Shown: piece by piece, positions 7,174 to 16,184 of the stretch
Position numbering within the stretch: the stretch's first letter is position 1
Layout: the number at the start of each line of letters is the position of its first letter
Source: JABMMZ01 sp044373665
GTDB lineage: Bacteria > Bacteroidota > Bacteroidia > NS11-12g > UBA955
Length of the DNA: 25,957 bases
Direction of reading: 5' to 3'
Assembly (NCBI GenBank): GCA_044373665.1
Contig: JBIPNH010000022.1
Span: 1 to 25,957, forward strand
Made by a program: the position numbers and the translations under genes
Notes under the pieces: generated by a model
Told to the model about the DNA's origin: nothing
Seen by the model: the letters and a program-made list of their open reading frames with translations, nothing else
Databases searched by the model: none

Positions 7174-7181
7174 CAAAGGTA
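7174..7181 (-). promoter_or_regulatory. -7 element upstream of ychF
   Basis: The minus strand reads TACCTTTG here, matching TAnnTTTG and lying 35 bases before the ychF start codon. No good -33 TTTG is seen 19-21 bases further upstream, so the promoter is only partly supported. Confidence 0.4.
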
Positions 7182-7244
7182 TTAAATTATCTTAATTTTA
7201 GTGAATTGAAATTCTGTTGGCATTATGACCAATAGAATCATCGA

Positions 7245-8633
7245 TTAACTTTTGGCTATTTCACCAATATCTTTAATAATTTTTGTCGTTAAGTTACGAG
7301 CCGTTGTTTCCGATTTACTTTCTGCGTAAATTCGGATAATTGGTTCCGTGTTTGATTTGCGCAAATGAATCCATTCTTCATCAAAATCAATTTTTACACC
7401 ATCTTCAGTATTAATAGGAAACTTGCTGTATTTGTCTTTTATTTTCTCCAACACATCATCTGCATTGATAGAATCACTTAACTCAACCTTATTTTTTGAA
7501 ATAATATAACTAGGGTAAGAAATTTTCAAAGCTTTACAAGTTTTATTAAGTTTAGCTAAATGAGTCAAGAATAAGGCAATACCAACTAAGGCGTCTCTGC
7601 CATAATGTAAATCAGGGTAAATAATACCGCCATTGCCTTCGCCACCAATAACCGCATTCGTTTCTTTCATTACAGTTACTACATTCACTTCACCAACTGC
7701 ACTAGCCTTGTATTGACCACCCAATTTTTCAGTAATGTCTTTTAAAGCTCTGGTCGAAGATAAATTAGAAACAGTATTACCATTAGTGGTATTTCTCAAT
7801 ACGTAATCGGCAACCGCAACCAAGGTATATTCTTCCCCAAACATTTCACCATCTTCACAAACAAAGGCCAAGCGGTCTACATCGGGGTCAACACTGATGC
7901 CTAAGTGGCATTTTTCAGTTTTAACCAAGGTTGACAATTGGGATAAATGTTCAGGAAGTGGTTCAGGATTATGGGCAAACAAACCTGTAGGTTCGCAATT
8001 GATTTCAACAATATTGTCAACGCCTAATTTTCTGAGTAACATAGGAACTGCAATACCGCCAGACGAATTTACAGCATCTAAAGCAATTTTATAATTTTTC
8101 TCTTTAATTGCGGCAACATCCACTAAAGGGAGTTTTAAAATCTCATCAATGTGTTTTTCAATGTAATGGTTGTTTTTAGAATATTTGCCTAAAGCATTGA
8201 TTTCAGCAAACACAAAAGGTTCTTCTTCCACAATAGCAAGTACTTTCTCAGCTTCAACAGCCGAAATAAATTCACCTTTATTGTTCAGTAATTTTAAAGC
8301 ATTCCATTGTTTAGGATTGTGACTCGCTGTTAATATAATACCACCATCCGCTTTTTCTAGCATTACAGCCATTTCAACAGTAGGGGTGGTAGATAGGCCT
8401 AAGTCAATAACATTTAAACCCATAGCAAGGATTGTAGAAGATACTAAATCAGAAATAATAGGCCCTGATACACGCGCATCTCTTCCTAAAATGATAGTGG
8501 TTCCATTAAGTTCAGTTTTAACCCACCAAGCATAGGCCGAAGCAAATTTAACAACATCGATGGGGGTCAGGTTGTCGCCTGTTTTTCCGCCTATTGTTCC
8601 TCTAAAGCCTGAGATTGATTTTATTAGTGTCAT
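7245..8633 (-). CDS. glmM: Phosphoglucosamine mutase
   Basis: A 462-residue alpha-D-phosphohexomutase. It converts glucosamine 6-phosphate to glucosamine 1-phosphate on the route to UDP-GlcNAc for peptidoglycan and lipid A. All four family signatures are present in order: N-terminal SISGFRGTIGG, the phosphoserine loop TASHNP with Ser104, the magnesium loop DPDVDR at 249-254, the sugar-recognition loop GEGNGG followed by YPDLHYGRDA, and the C-terminal phosphate-binding RKSNTEPIIRIYAE. The Bacteroidota GlmM-like branch normally carries this role, but phosphomannomutase activity cannot be excluded from motifs alone. It is a stand-alone gene divergent from the EEP-family gene; ychF lies 106 bases downstream on the same strand. 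Confidence 0.88.
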   Translation of the reverse strand: MTLIKSISGFRGTIGGKTGDNLTPIDVVKFASAYAWWVKTELNGTTIILGRDARVSGPIISDLVSSTILAMGLNVIDLGLSTTPTVEMAVMLEKADGGIILTASHNPKQWNALKLLNNKGEFISAVEAEKVLAIVEEEPFVFAEINALGKYSKNNHYIEKHIDEILKLPLVDVAAIKEKNYKIALDAVNSSGGIAVPMLLRKLGVDNIVEINCEPTGLFAHNPEPLPEHLSQLSTLVKTEKCHLGISVDPDVDRLAFVCEDGEMFGEEYTLVAVADYVLRNTTNGNTVSNLSSTRALKDITEKLGGQYKASAVGEVNVVTVMKETNAVIGGEGNGGIIYPDLHYGRDALVGIALFLTHLAKLNKTCKALKISYPSYIISKNKVELSDSINADDVLEKIKDKYSKFPINTEDGVKIDFDEEWIHLRKSNTEPIIRIYAESKSETTARNLTTKIIKDIGEIAKS

Positions 8634-8650
8634 TTTTTAAAATTGGACTG

Positions 8651-8658
8651 CAAATTTA
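8651..8658 (-). promoter_or_regulatory. -7 element upstream of glmM
   Basis: The minus strand reads TAAATTTG, a full match to TAnnTTTG, 17 bases before the glmM start codon. The region 20 bases further upstream has only a weak TTTAG in place of TTTG. Confidence 0.45.
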
Positions 8659-8775
8659 CTGCTTTTTTGCTTGTACTCTAAAAAGATTACTAACAAGTAA
8701 ATTGTTGAAAGATTATTGTAATTTTCATGTTAAATTCATATTGTTTCATTAAAAATTTCCTTAATTTGCACTTGA

Positions 8776-9789
8776 ATGTTGAAAAGAATATGGGTGATTG
8801 GCGTTGTTTCTCTTTTGCTTTGGACTTGCTTAAGTTTTGATTATCAAACAAAAAAGAAAAATAATGCCGTTTCATTGATGTGGTATAATGTGGAAAATCT
8901 TTTCGATACAATCAATGATTTGTCCACGAATGATGAAGATTTTACACCATCCGGAAAATTGAATTGGAATACACTTAAATATCAATCGAAAATAAACAAT
9001 ATAGCTCGTGTTATCAAATCTCAATCAAAAGAATTACCCGACTTCTTAGGCTTTTGTGAAATAGAAAATAAACGTGTTTTGGAAGATTTGTTCAAAATTG
9101 TATCGCCTTTAAACGATTATATTATTGTTCACTATGATTCACCTGATGAACGTGGTATTGATGTCGGTTTTGCTTACAATAAAAAAAAATGGGTGGTTTT
9201 GAATTCAAAACCCATTCACGTCCATTTTAATAGTCAGCCTGATGACAAAACACGTGACTTGCTTTATGTCCAATGTAAGTCTATTAATAACCTAGATACT
9301 TTAAACTTTATGTTGGCTCATTTCCCCTCAAGACGAGGTGGACCAATGGTTTCACAAGCCAAAAGAATTCAAGCTGCCGAGGTTTGTTCACAATGGATGA
9401 AAAGTATAGGTGTTGATAAACATTGGATTGTGATGGGCGATTTTAATGATCAACCATGGGATGTTTCCTTGTCAAAATCAATGAACGCCCATTCGCTTAA
9501 CTCGAAAAGTAAAACCAATTTATATAACCTAATGTGGAATTCAAACACCGAATTGGGGTCATACAATTACCAAGGTAAATGGGAAAAATTGGACCAATTT
9601 ATTGTAAGTAGTTCATTGGTTGATAAATACAGAATAAGTGAAAACTTAAGCAGTGTAAGTGTTTATAAACCGGATTGGTTACTCAAGCAAACAAAAAAAG
9701 GCAAATTAGTGCCTTTTAGAAATTATGAAGGAACAAAATGGAAAAATGGTTTTAGCGATCATTTACCAATCGTATTAAAATTAAATTGA
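8776..9789 (+). CDS. Secreted endonuclease/exonuclease/phosphatase family protein
   Basis: A 337-residue metal-dependent phosphoesterase of the EEP (DNase I-like) superfamily with an N-terminal signal sequence (MLKRIWVIGVVSLLLWTCL). Core motifs are visible: YNVENLFDT (Asn metal site, about residue 39), CEIEN (catalytic Glu, about 96), HYDSPDERGIDVGF, the LAHFPSRRGG stretch with His, VMGDFND (Asp/Asn, near residue 220) and the final SDHLPIVLKL (Asp-His pair). The substrate could be nucleic acid, a lipid or an inositol phosphate; these cannot be told apart here. The DEDFTPSGKLNW insertion is typical of the Bacteroidota branch. ppk1 starts 4 bases after the stop, so the two are almost surely co-transcribed. 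Confidence 0.85.
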   Translation: MLKRIWVIGVVSLLLWTCLSFDYQTKKKNNAVSLMWYNVENLFDTINDLSTNDEDFTPSGKLNWNTLKYQSKINNIARVIKSQSKELPDFLGFCEIENKRVLEDLFKIVSPLNDYIIVHYDSPDERGIDVGFAYNKKKWVVLNSKPIHVHFNSQPDDKTRDLLYVQCKSINNLDTLNFMLAHFPSRRGGPMVSQAKRIQAAEVCSQWMKSIGVDKHWIVMGDFNDQPWDVSLSKSMNAHSLNSKSKTNLYNLMWNSNTELGSYNYQGKWEKLDQFIVSSSLVDKYRISENLSSVSVYKPDWLLKQTKKGKLVPFRNYEGTKWKNGFSDHLPIVLKLN

Positions 9790-9793
9790 ACAA

Positions 9794-11851
9794 ATGGCAA
9801 AAAAAGTAAAATTAATAAATAGAGAGTTGAGTTGGTTGTCGTTTAACGATAGAGTGTTGCAGGAGGCTAACGATAAGAGTGTTCCCCTGTTAGAGCGATT
9901 AAAGTTTTTGGGTATATTTTCCTCAAATCTCGACGAGTTTTTTAGAGTTAGGGTCGCTACCAACAAACGTTTATTACAAGTTAAAAGCACGAAAGAGCAA
10001 CCTATTAACAAAAAACAAATTCAAGATTTGTTGATTGATATTCATAATAAAGTAATAATCCAACAAGCTAAGTTTAACAAGATTTATGAAGAAATAATCG
10101 ATGAATTAAAGGGTAAAAAAGTCTATTTTATTGATGAAAAGCGATTAAATAATCAGCAATTACTCGAAGCAAGAAAGTATTTTAAGGAGGAGGTTATTAA
10201 TACCATTTTCCCACTCATACTCGATGTAAAAAGAAGTTTTCCTTTTCTTAGAGACAATACCATTTATTTAGCGTGTAAATTAAGTAACAAGTTGACAAAA
10301 GCTAAAAAGTTTGCTTTAATTCCATTGCCTACGAAGTTGAAAAAACGTTTTTATTTACTCAAAGAAGAAGGTGGCACCACTTATGTTATGTTTATTGATG
10401 ACATTATCCGTGCTAATTTAGATGTCATTTTTTCAAGTATAGATTATGATCATTACGAGGCTTATACTATTAAACTGACCAGAGATGCCGAAATAGATAT
10501 AGAAAGTGATTTGTCTGTTGATATTGTTGATAATATGAGAAATTCTCTCAAACTTCGTAAAAAAGGTGAGCCTGTTAGGTTGATTTATGACAGCGAAATT
10601 CCTAGTGATTTACTAAAGTTCATTAATCAAAAATTGAAAATTAAGCCCGAAGAATTGATTCCTGGTCAGCGTTACCATAACTTTAGGGACTTTATTAGTT
10701 TCCCTAACATAAAAAAGTTAAATTTAAAATACAAATCTGTTGACCCTTTGTTTATCAAAGAACTAGACAATGCTCGTTCAATTTTTGATGTCATTAAAAC
10801 AAAAGATGTGTTACTTAGTCATCCTTATCAACCCTTTACCTATGTAATTCGCCTATTAAGAGAAGCTGCTATCGACCCTGATGTAACTACAATTAAAATA
10901 ACATTGTATAGAGTTGCGGAAAATTCTAATGTTGTAAATGCGCTAATTAATGCTGTTAAAAATGGCAAAAAAGTGATTGTTTTAATGGAAATAAAAGCCC
11001 GTTTTGATGAGGAGCATAATATATTCTGGAGTAACAAATTGAAAGAGGAGGGTGCAACGGTTATTTATGGTATTCCGGGGTATAAAGTCCATACTAAATT
11101 GTGTATCATAGAAAGGAAAGAAAACAAAGTAAGTAATTATTATGCTCACATGGGCACAGGGAATTACAACGGCGATACTGCAAAAATTTATTGTGACCAT
11201 TCTGTTTTGACATCCAATAAAAAATTGACTTCAGAGATTAATAAGGTCTTTACTTTAATTCTTGATTTTAAGCCTGAGAAATACAAATTCAATCAACTTA
11301 TTGTTTCGCCTATTAACATGCGAAGTAAATTTATTGACATGATAGACAATGAAATTGCGCATAAAAAATCAGGCAATCCAGCCTATATTAAGTTTAAAAT
11401 GAACAGTTTGGTTGATGAACAAATGATTGATAAATTATACGAAGCCTCGCGTGCAGGGGTAAAAGTTGATTTAATTATCCGTGGCATTTGTTGCCTTAAT
11501 CCTGACTTTTCTTCAGTCAAAAACCCAATTAATATCATAAGTATCGTTGACAAATTTTTGGAACATGCGCGTATTTATATTTTCGGAAATGGAGGTAAGG
11601 AAAAAATCTACATGGGTTCAGCCGATTTAATGACCCGAAACATTGACAATAGAGTAGAAGTGACCTTTCCCATTTTAGATTCAAATATAAAAAATGATTT
11701 AAGAGCACTTTTTGATATTCAACAAAGTGATAATACTAAGGCTAGAATAATAGACACTTACCAAGTTAATGACTATAAACCAACTAAAGTTCCTGCTATT
11801 CGCTCACAAGAAGAATTTTATAACTATCTTAAAATCAAGCATTCATTTTAG
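9794..11851 (+). CDS. ppk1: Polyphosphate kinase 1
   Basis: A 685-residue PPK1, which reversibly polymerises the gamma-phosphate of ATP into long-chain polyphosphate. The N-terminal domain begins with the family signature NRELSWLSFNDRVLQEA and SSNLDEFFRVRV. Two phospholipase D-like halves follow. The autophosphorylated histidine is His433 in GYKVHTKLC, and the second conserved one is His591 in FLEHARIYIF, matching the positions of E. coli His435 and His592. The nucleotide-site element GTGNYNGDTAKIYCD is intact. Length is normal for the family. It is the second gene of a pair with the secreted EEP-family gene, 4 bases apart. An AT-rich inverted repeat right after the stop (AGTTTTT/AAAAACT, 11851-11868) may serve as a weak terminator. 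Confidence 0.97.
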   Translation: MAKKVKLINRELSWLSFNDRVLQEANDKSVPLLERLKFLGIFSSNLDEFFRVRVATNKRLLQVKSTKEQPINKKQIQDLLIDIHNKVIIQQAKFNKIYEEIIDELKGKKVYFIDEKRLNNQQLLEARKYFKEEVINTIFPLILDVKRSFPFLRDNTIYLACKLSNKLTKAKKFALIPLPTKLKKRFYLLKEEGGTTYVMFIDDIIRANLDVIFSSIDYDHYEAYTIKLTRDAEIDIESDLSVDIVDNMRNSLKLRKKGEPVRLIYDSEIPSDLLKFINQKLKIKPEELIPGQRYHNFRDFISFPNIKKLNLKYKSVDPLFIKELDNARSIFDVIKTKDVLLSHPYQPFTYVIRLLREAAIDPDVTTIKITLYRVAENSNVVNALINAVKNGKKVIVLMEIKARFDEEHNIFWSNKLKEEGATVIYGIPGYKVHTKLCIIERKENKVSNYYAHMGTGNYNGDTAKIYCDHSVLTSNKKLTSEINKVFTLILDFKPEKYKFNQLIVSPINMRSKFIDMIDNEIAHKKSGNPAYIKFKMNSLVDEQMIDKLYEASRAGVKVDLIIRGICCLNPDFSSVKNPINIISIVDKFLEHARIYIFGNGGKEKIYMGSADLMTRNIDNRVEVTFPILDSNIKNDLRALFDIQQSDNTKARIIDTYQVNDYKPTKVPAIRSQEEFYNYLKIKHSF

Positions 11852-11879
11852 TTTTTTAAATAAAAACTGATACATATCA

Positions 11880-11904
11880 TTTATTTAGACTAAATCTAAA
11901 TAAA
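11880..11904. promoter_or_regulatory. 10-bp inverted repeat, candidate iron-type operator
   Basis: TTTATTTAGA (11880-11889) and TCTAAATAAA (11895-11904) form a perfect inverted repeat with a 5-base spacer, 60 bases before the start of a FecA-like receptor gene. The symmetrical TTTAGA-N-TCTAAA shape is like operators of Fur-type metal regulators. Which regulator binds is inference. Confidence 0.5.
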
Positions 11905-11964
11905 GTTTGAAAACTTCAAAAAAAAGTTTTAATGTTGCAGCATAATTTATAATCAATCTAAATA

Positions 11965-14163
11965 ATGCTACGAATTCTTTCTTTACTCACTCTTTTAGTT
12001 ATTAGCAATGTTCTTTATTCGCAATTATTAAATAATGGAAATGATTCAACCTATGAACTTGGTTCCATTATATTCAAGAAAAGTAAACCCAACAGCATTA
12101 TAGCTAATATTCCGGGTTCAACGGCTTCATTATCCAAAACTGACCTAAAACTGATTGCCCCACTTTCTGCCAATGAAATGTTTAGAAAATTTGCTGGTGT
12201 GCATGTCGTAGATGAAGAGGGTGTAGGAATGAGAATAAATATTGGTATTAGAGGACTAGACCCTGACAGAAGTCGTGGTGTATTAGTTCTTGAAGATGGT
12301 ATTCCAGTTTCCCTTAATCCTTATGGCGAACCAGAATTATATTATTCTCCTGTTATTGATAGAATGTCTGGATTGGAAGTGATGAAAGGGAGTGGTCAAA
12401 TTATTTATGGCCCACAGACAATTGGTGGCGTTGTCAATTATTTAACCTCTGGAATGCCTGATAAAAATGAATTAAAGGTTAAAATATCAGCAGGTAGCGG
12501 GGCTCTTGCTAATTTGCTTATAAATCACAGTGCCAAAATAAATAACAATGTTGGAATCAACACATCATTGATGCGTAAACGTGCCGATCAATTGGGTTAT
12601 GTTAGTTTTGGAATAACAGACTTTAATACCAAACTTTTCTTAAAACTGAACAAAAAAGCTGACCTAATATACAAATTAGGTATTTATGACGAAGTTTCGA
12701 ATTCTACCTATATTGGATTAACACAAACCATGTTTAACCAAGGTAATCAAGATTTTACATTGATGTCTCCGGCCGATTTATTGAAAATAAGAAGATACTC
12801 GACTAGTTTAACCCATCTGTATAAATTTAGCAAAAAAACATCCTTACAATCGAATGTGTATGCATACACAACTACTAGAAATTGGCAACGTCAAGACTTT
12901 AGTTCGTCTAAATCAACAAGTAACCAAACGGGAGTTATTTGGGGAGATACTAGTGTGGAAAATGGGGCAATTTATATGAGAAATCAAAATGCACACAGGG
13001 ATAGGCAGTTTCAAGTATTTGGGATGGAATCAAAGTTGAATCATGAATATAGGTTCTTAAAAAGATCTTCTGAAGTAAAAGTTGGGGTTCGTTATTTAGC
13101 TGAAAAAGCTTTTGAACAAAGAAAAAATGGTAAAAAATATGATGCTAAGTCTGGCGATTTGGTTGAAGACGAAATCAGAACAGGTAATGCTGTCAGTGCA
13201 TTTGTACATAATCAAATTTCATTGAGCTCCAAAGTTATATTGACTGCAGGTGTTAGATTAGAAAATTACGATTACAACAGAAATATTCTTAGAAATACCT
13301 TTAGAATTAATAACGTCAACAGAATTGTAGACACTAATTTAATAGCCGAAAATTCAATAATGTCTATCATTCCCGGCGCCGGTTTAAATTTCAATATCAA
13401 ACCGAATAATACCATTTTTGCAGGTGTTCACAAAGGATTTGCACCTCCGCGTTTGAAAGATGCAATCACTGCTCAAGGGGTTGTTTATCAGTTGGATGCT
13501 GAAGAAAGTTGGAACTACGAACTTGGAACAAGAGGAACTTTCAGACAGTTTTTGACCTATGAATTAACCGGTTTTTACATGCAATTTGAAAATCAAATTA
13601 TTCCTGTTTCTGAATCATCAGGTGGAACAGGTTCTGGATTGGTTAATGGAGGACAAACAATTCACCAAGGAATTGAAGCTTCTTATAAGTTGAATATATT
13701 CAATATGTTAAGGTCAAAATCTAGGTCAAAATTGCATTTTCAAAACAATCTTTCGTTTGTAAAAGCATACTATAATAAAGATAGATTTATCAATTCTGGT
13801 TCGGAACAAGTAAACATCAAAAACAACTATACACCATACGCTCCTAAATATTTCCATACAGCTTCATTGAATTATGAATTGCCAATGGGTTTGGGTTTTG
13901 TTGCAAATGCTTCCTTTACAGGTGAACAATTTGGAGATGAACTTAATTCAATTACACCAAGCAATGACGGTAGAGAGGGAATGATTAAAGCTTTTAAAGT
14001 TTTTGATGCCAATGTGTACTATAAAATCAAGAAAATTAACGCTCAATTATCGGGTTCTGTCAAAAACTTAACGAATGAAAGATACATTGCTAGCCGAAGA
14101 CCACAAGGTATTAGAGTTGGCTTACCTCGTATCGCTGTTGTTACTTTTGAAATGACGTTTTAA
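11965..14163 (+). CDS. FecA-like TonB-dependent receptor
   Basis: A 732-residue outer-membrane receptor. It has a signal peptide (MLRILSLLTLLVISN..., cleavage near YSQ), a plug domain at about residues 45-160 with SANEMFRKFAGVHVVDEEG, IGIRGLDPDRSRGVLVLEDGIPV and MKGSGQIIYGPQTIGGVVNYLT, then a 22-strand-type barrel rich in aromatic-ended strands, finishing with NLTNERYIASRRPQGIRVGLPR and a C-terminal Phe (EMTF), the usual signal for barrel insertion. The plug most resembles FecA-type ferric dicitrate/siderophore receptors, but the real ligand cannot be told. There is no carboxypeptidase-like N-terminal extension and no SusD partner, so it is not a polysaccharide locus. The upstream inverted repeat fits iron control. 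It is a single gene with a strong terminator. Confidence 0.9.
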   Translation: MLRILSLLTLLVISNVLYSQLLNNGNDSTYELGSIIFKKSKPNSIIANIPGSTASLSKTDLKLIAPLSANEMFRKFAGVHVVDEEGVGMRINIGIRGLDPDRSRGVLVLEDGIPVSLNPYGEPELYYSPVIDRMSGLEVMKGSGQIIYGPQTIGGVVNYLTSGMPDKNELKVKISAGSGALANLLINHSAKINNNVGINTSLMRKRADQLGYVSFGITDFNTKLFLKLNKKADLIYKLGIYDEVSNSTYIGLTQTMFNQGNQDFTLMSPADLLKIRRYSTSLTHLYKFSKKTSLQSNVYAYTTTRNWQRQDFSSSKSTSNQTGVIWGDTSVENGAIYMRNQNAHRDRQFQVFGMESKLNHEYRFLKRSSEVKVGVRYLAEKAFEQRKNGKKYDAKSGDLVEDEIRTGNAVSAFVHNQISLSSKVILTAGVRLENYDYNRNILRNTFRINNVNRIVDTNLIAENSIMSIIPGAGLNFNIKPNNTIFAGVHKGFAPPRLKDAITAQGVVYQLDAEESWNYELGTRGTFRQFLTYELTGFYMQFENQIIPVSESSGGTGSGLVNGGQTIHQGIEASYKLNIFNMLRSKSRSKLHFQNNLSFVKAYYNKDRFINSGSEQVNIKNNYTPYAPKYFHTASLNYELPMGLGFVANASFTGEQFGDELNSITPSNDGREGMIKAFKVFDANVYYKIKKINAQLSGSVKNLTNERYIASRRPQGIRVGLPRIAVVTFEMTF

Positions 14164-14184
14164 TGTTAATAAATGTAAATCCAC

Positions 14185-14213
14185 AAAAAAACCGAGTTAG
14201 TCTCGGTTTTTTT
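14185..14213. terminator. Bidirectional terminator
   Basis: AAAAAAACCGAG (14185-14196) pairs perfectly with CTCGGTTTTTTT (14202-14213) around TTAGT. With T-runs on both strands it can end the receptor transcript (plus) and the convergent hydrolase transcript (minus). Confidence 0.88.
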
Positions 14214-14327
14214 GTTTTGATTGGTTTAATCCTATAGTCCTAATAAATTCAAATCATAATAAGTTGCTTCAATCAGAATTTCTTATTCATTCATTTGCTG
14301 AACGCTAATTTGAAATGTTTTTGTCAT

Positions 14328-15206
14328 TTAGTGATTATTAATAAACATATTGAATTCATTCTTTGCAGTTTGACTTTCAAACAGAGCGCCATGTTCTCCT
14401 CCAGCAATTTCAACAAACTGTCTGTTTTGACAATTTGTACAATTTAAAACATTTTGTTTGAAAATAGGCCAAGAATACATTTGTATGGGCGTGTCATTTA
14501 GTCCTTGTATAAATAAAATATCAGACTTAAATCCATTGGTAAAATTAAGTAAGGATCTTTGAAAATACTCATTAGGGTTGCTTGTAGTTGAACCATAGGT
14601 GTTTTTAAGTTTGGTACATACAGCACCTGATTGGATTTGTCCGTTTTCCTCTAATTGACATCTGTATACAAGGTTCAATGGTCCGGGAGCATTAGCAATT
14701 ACGCCATTTGTTTGATGCATTGTATTAAGTCTAGTTACCATATAGCCTCCTTGCGAGTGACCGCCTAAGAAAATTTTTTTAACAGTTATACCTAATTCTT
14801 GGCTTGCTTTATTTTTTAACCATAATAAAGCTGCTTCGCCCTGAACAATATTGTCGCCTAATAAAACATTTTCTTGTTGATACACCACACTTACAATCAT
14901 CATATCTTGTCTATTTAAAATACCCTTGAATTTATCAAGTGTTGTATTCGCAGCAGTCATTAAGTTGCTGTCATACAATACAGTGCCATGAAATACTAAT
15001 AAGACATCCACATCATTTAATGCAGGTTTGTCTATTATCACATCAACGTTAATATTGTTATAAGTAACAGACTTTGTCATTCTATAACTTACAGGTGACG
15101 ATGGTTCTACAGTGTTTTTCTTTTTACACGAGAAAAAAAACAATGACAATAATATCAAAAATTTTATACCAAGAAATCTGTAAAGACTTGTTTCGAATGT
15201 TCTCAT
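14328..15206 (-). CDS. Lipoprotein alpha/beta hydrolase (serine esterase/peptidase-like)
   Basis: Alpha/beta-hydrolase fold enzyme anchored as a lipoprotein. The frame is open to 15236, but the ATG at 15204-15206 gives a better leader: MRTFETSLYRFLGIKFLILL followed by FFFSC, with the Cys as lipid site. Catalytic features are the nucleophile elbow GGHSQGG after KKIFL, the oxyanion strand LLVFHGT, the FIQGLNDTPI strand carrying the probable acid, and the His in GGEHGALF. Cysteine pairs (CQLEENGQIQSGAVC and CTNCQN) may form disulfides. The substrate is unknown; esterase or peptidase activity is inferred. It lies 41 bases after the Spy-like gene on the same strand, so it is probably the last gene of the ECF sigma cluster, ending before a shared terminator. 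Confidence 0.75.
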   Translation of the reverse strand: MRTFETSLYRFLGIKFLILLSLFFFSCKKKNTVEPSSPVSYRMTKSVTYNNINVDVIIDKPALNDVDVLLVFHGTVLYDSNLMTAANTTLDKFKGILNRQDMMIVSVVYQQENVLLGDNIVQGEAALLWLKNKASQELGITVKKIFLGGHSQGGYMVTRLNTMHQTNGVIANAPGPLNLVYRCQLEENGQIQSGAVCTKLKNTYGSTTSNPNEYFQRSLLNFTNGFKSDILFIQGLNDTPIQMYSWPIFKQNVLNCTNCQNRQFVEIAGGEHGALFESQTAKNEFNMFINNH

Positions 15207-15247
15207 TAAATAATAGTTTAATGTTCTTGTTTGCAAATATACAGTTA

Positions 15248-15745
15248 TTATTCTTCGTAAGGTGGAGGTGGGGCTTGACCTTTTTCTCTCATTTTCTTTA
15301 ACAATTCCTTTTTGAATTCTCTTTCTGTATGGGGAATCATTGCCACTTTTTTAATAGGAATTACTTTCTTTAGTTTGACAGTAGTTTCTTTAAAAAGTTG
15401 ATTAATGGTTTCATTTAATTGAAAAAAATCATTGAGATAAGCCTCCGCTTGCTTGTCGTCCATAAATGGAATGCTATTGGGTTTGTATTTTTTGCGAAAG
15501 GAATCTTTCAGTTCTTTTTCTTTCTTTTTGTATTCTTCAAAAATTGGCCAAAATCCTTTTTTCTCGGTTTCTGTTAATGCTAACTTGTCATTGAGATACT
15601 GTTTAAAAAGGACTTTCATTTTTTCATGCTTCGCGCTTTTGTCTTCTTTTTTTTGGCCTTGTCCTTTTTGGGACATTAAGTTAAATGAGCCTAATAAAAT
15701 AAAACTCATTAAGGCAAATGATTTGAGGTGTTTGTGTATGGTCAT
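15248..15745 (-). CDS. Spy/CpxP-like periplasmic protein
   Basis: A 165-residue exported, highly charged helical protein: signal peptide MTIHKHLKSFALMSFILLGS, cleavage near MSQ, then Lys/Glu-rich helices with KLALTETEKKGFWPIFEEY. The LTxxE/Q-FWPIF..Y pattern recurs in Bacteroidota proteins encoded beside ECF sigma genes and is distantly like the LTxxQ helices of Spy and CpxP, which act as periplasmic chaperones or sensors of envelope stress. The C-terminus is proline-rich (APPPPYEE). It follows the putative anti-sigma gene by 12 bases, so it is co-transcribed. A role as chaperone or sensor for the sigma system is inference from position and architecture. Confidence 0.65.
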   Translation of the reverse strand: MTIHKHLKSFALMSFILLGSFNLMSQKGQGQKKEDKSAKHEKMKVLFKQYLNDKLALTETEKKGFWPIFEEYKKKEKELKDSFRKKYKPNSIPFMDDKQAEAYLNDFFQLNETINQLFKETTVKLKKVIPIKKVAMIPHTEREFKKELLKKMREKGQAPPPPYEE

Positions 15746-15757
15746 GGCTTCTGTGGG

Positions 15758-16147
15758 TTATTCGTATTGGTATAGTAATTCGTCTTCAATGTCATCTAAT
15801 AGTTCATTGTATTGTATTTCTTCGTTTAATGATAGCTCTGAGATGTCTAGCGTTTCTATCAGGTCTTCTTCGCTTATGTCATAGGTTTCCAAATAGCTTT
15901 CTATTTCACTCGTTTCTACAGTGTTAAAACTAATTGTTGTTGCTGTGTTTTGAGTATTAAAATTGTAAACTGACAATCCTATTGTTAATAAAACAGAAAC
16001 TGCAACGGACCATTGAATAAGTTGTATTTTAAATTTCTTTTTACTCTTTTCTCTTTCATATTGAATGCGTTGCAATACCGTTTCATTCAATTGATTGAAA
16101 TAATCAGTAGGGGTATTAAAAGGAGTTAATGGTTTGTTTTCTTTCAT
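15758..16147 (-). CDS. One-helix membrane protein, putative anti-sigma partner
   Basis: A 129-residue protein with a cytoplasmic N-terminal part (TPFNTPTDYFNQLNETVLQ), a basic stretch (EREKSKKKFK), a single transmembrane helix at about residues 43-62, and an acidic periplasmic tail of Glu/Asp/Leu repeats ending ELLYQYE. This short layout directly behind an ECF sigma gene is usual for Bacteroidota anti-sigma-like proteins, although it lacks a recognisable zinc-binding anti-sigma (ZAS) motif and is shorter than FecR-type regulators. The start is 37 bases after the sigma gene stop and the next gene begins 12 bases on. The function is inferred from position; it could equally be an uncharacterised membrane protein. 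Confidence 0.6.
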   Translation of the reverse strand: MKENKPLTPFNTPTDYFNQLNETVLQRIQYEREKSKKKFKIQLIQWSVAVSVLLTIGLSVYNFNTQNTATTISFNTVETSEIESYLETYDISEEDLIETLDISELSLNEEIQYNELLDDIEDELLYQYE

Positions 16148-16184
16148 GTTATTTGATATTTTGACTTACACATTTTGTAAAGGT

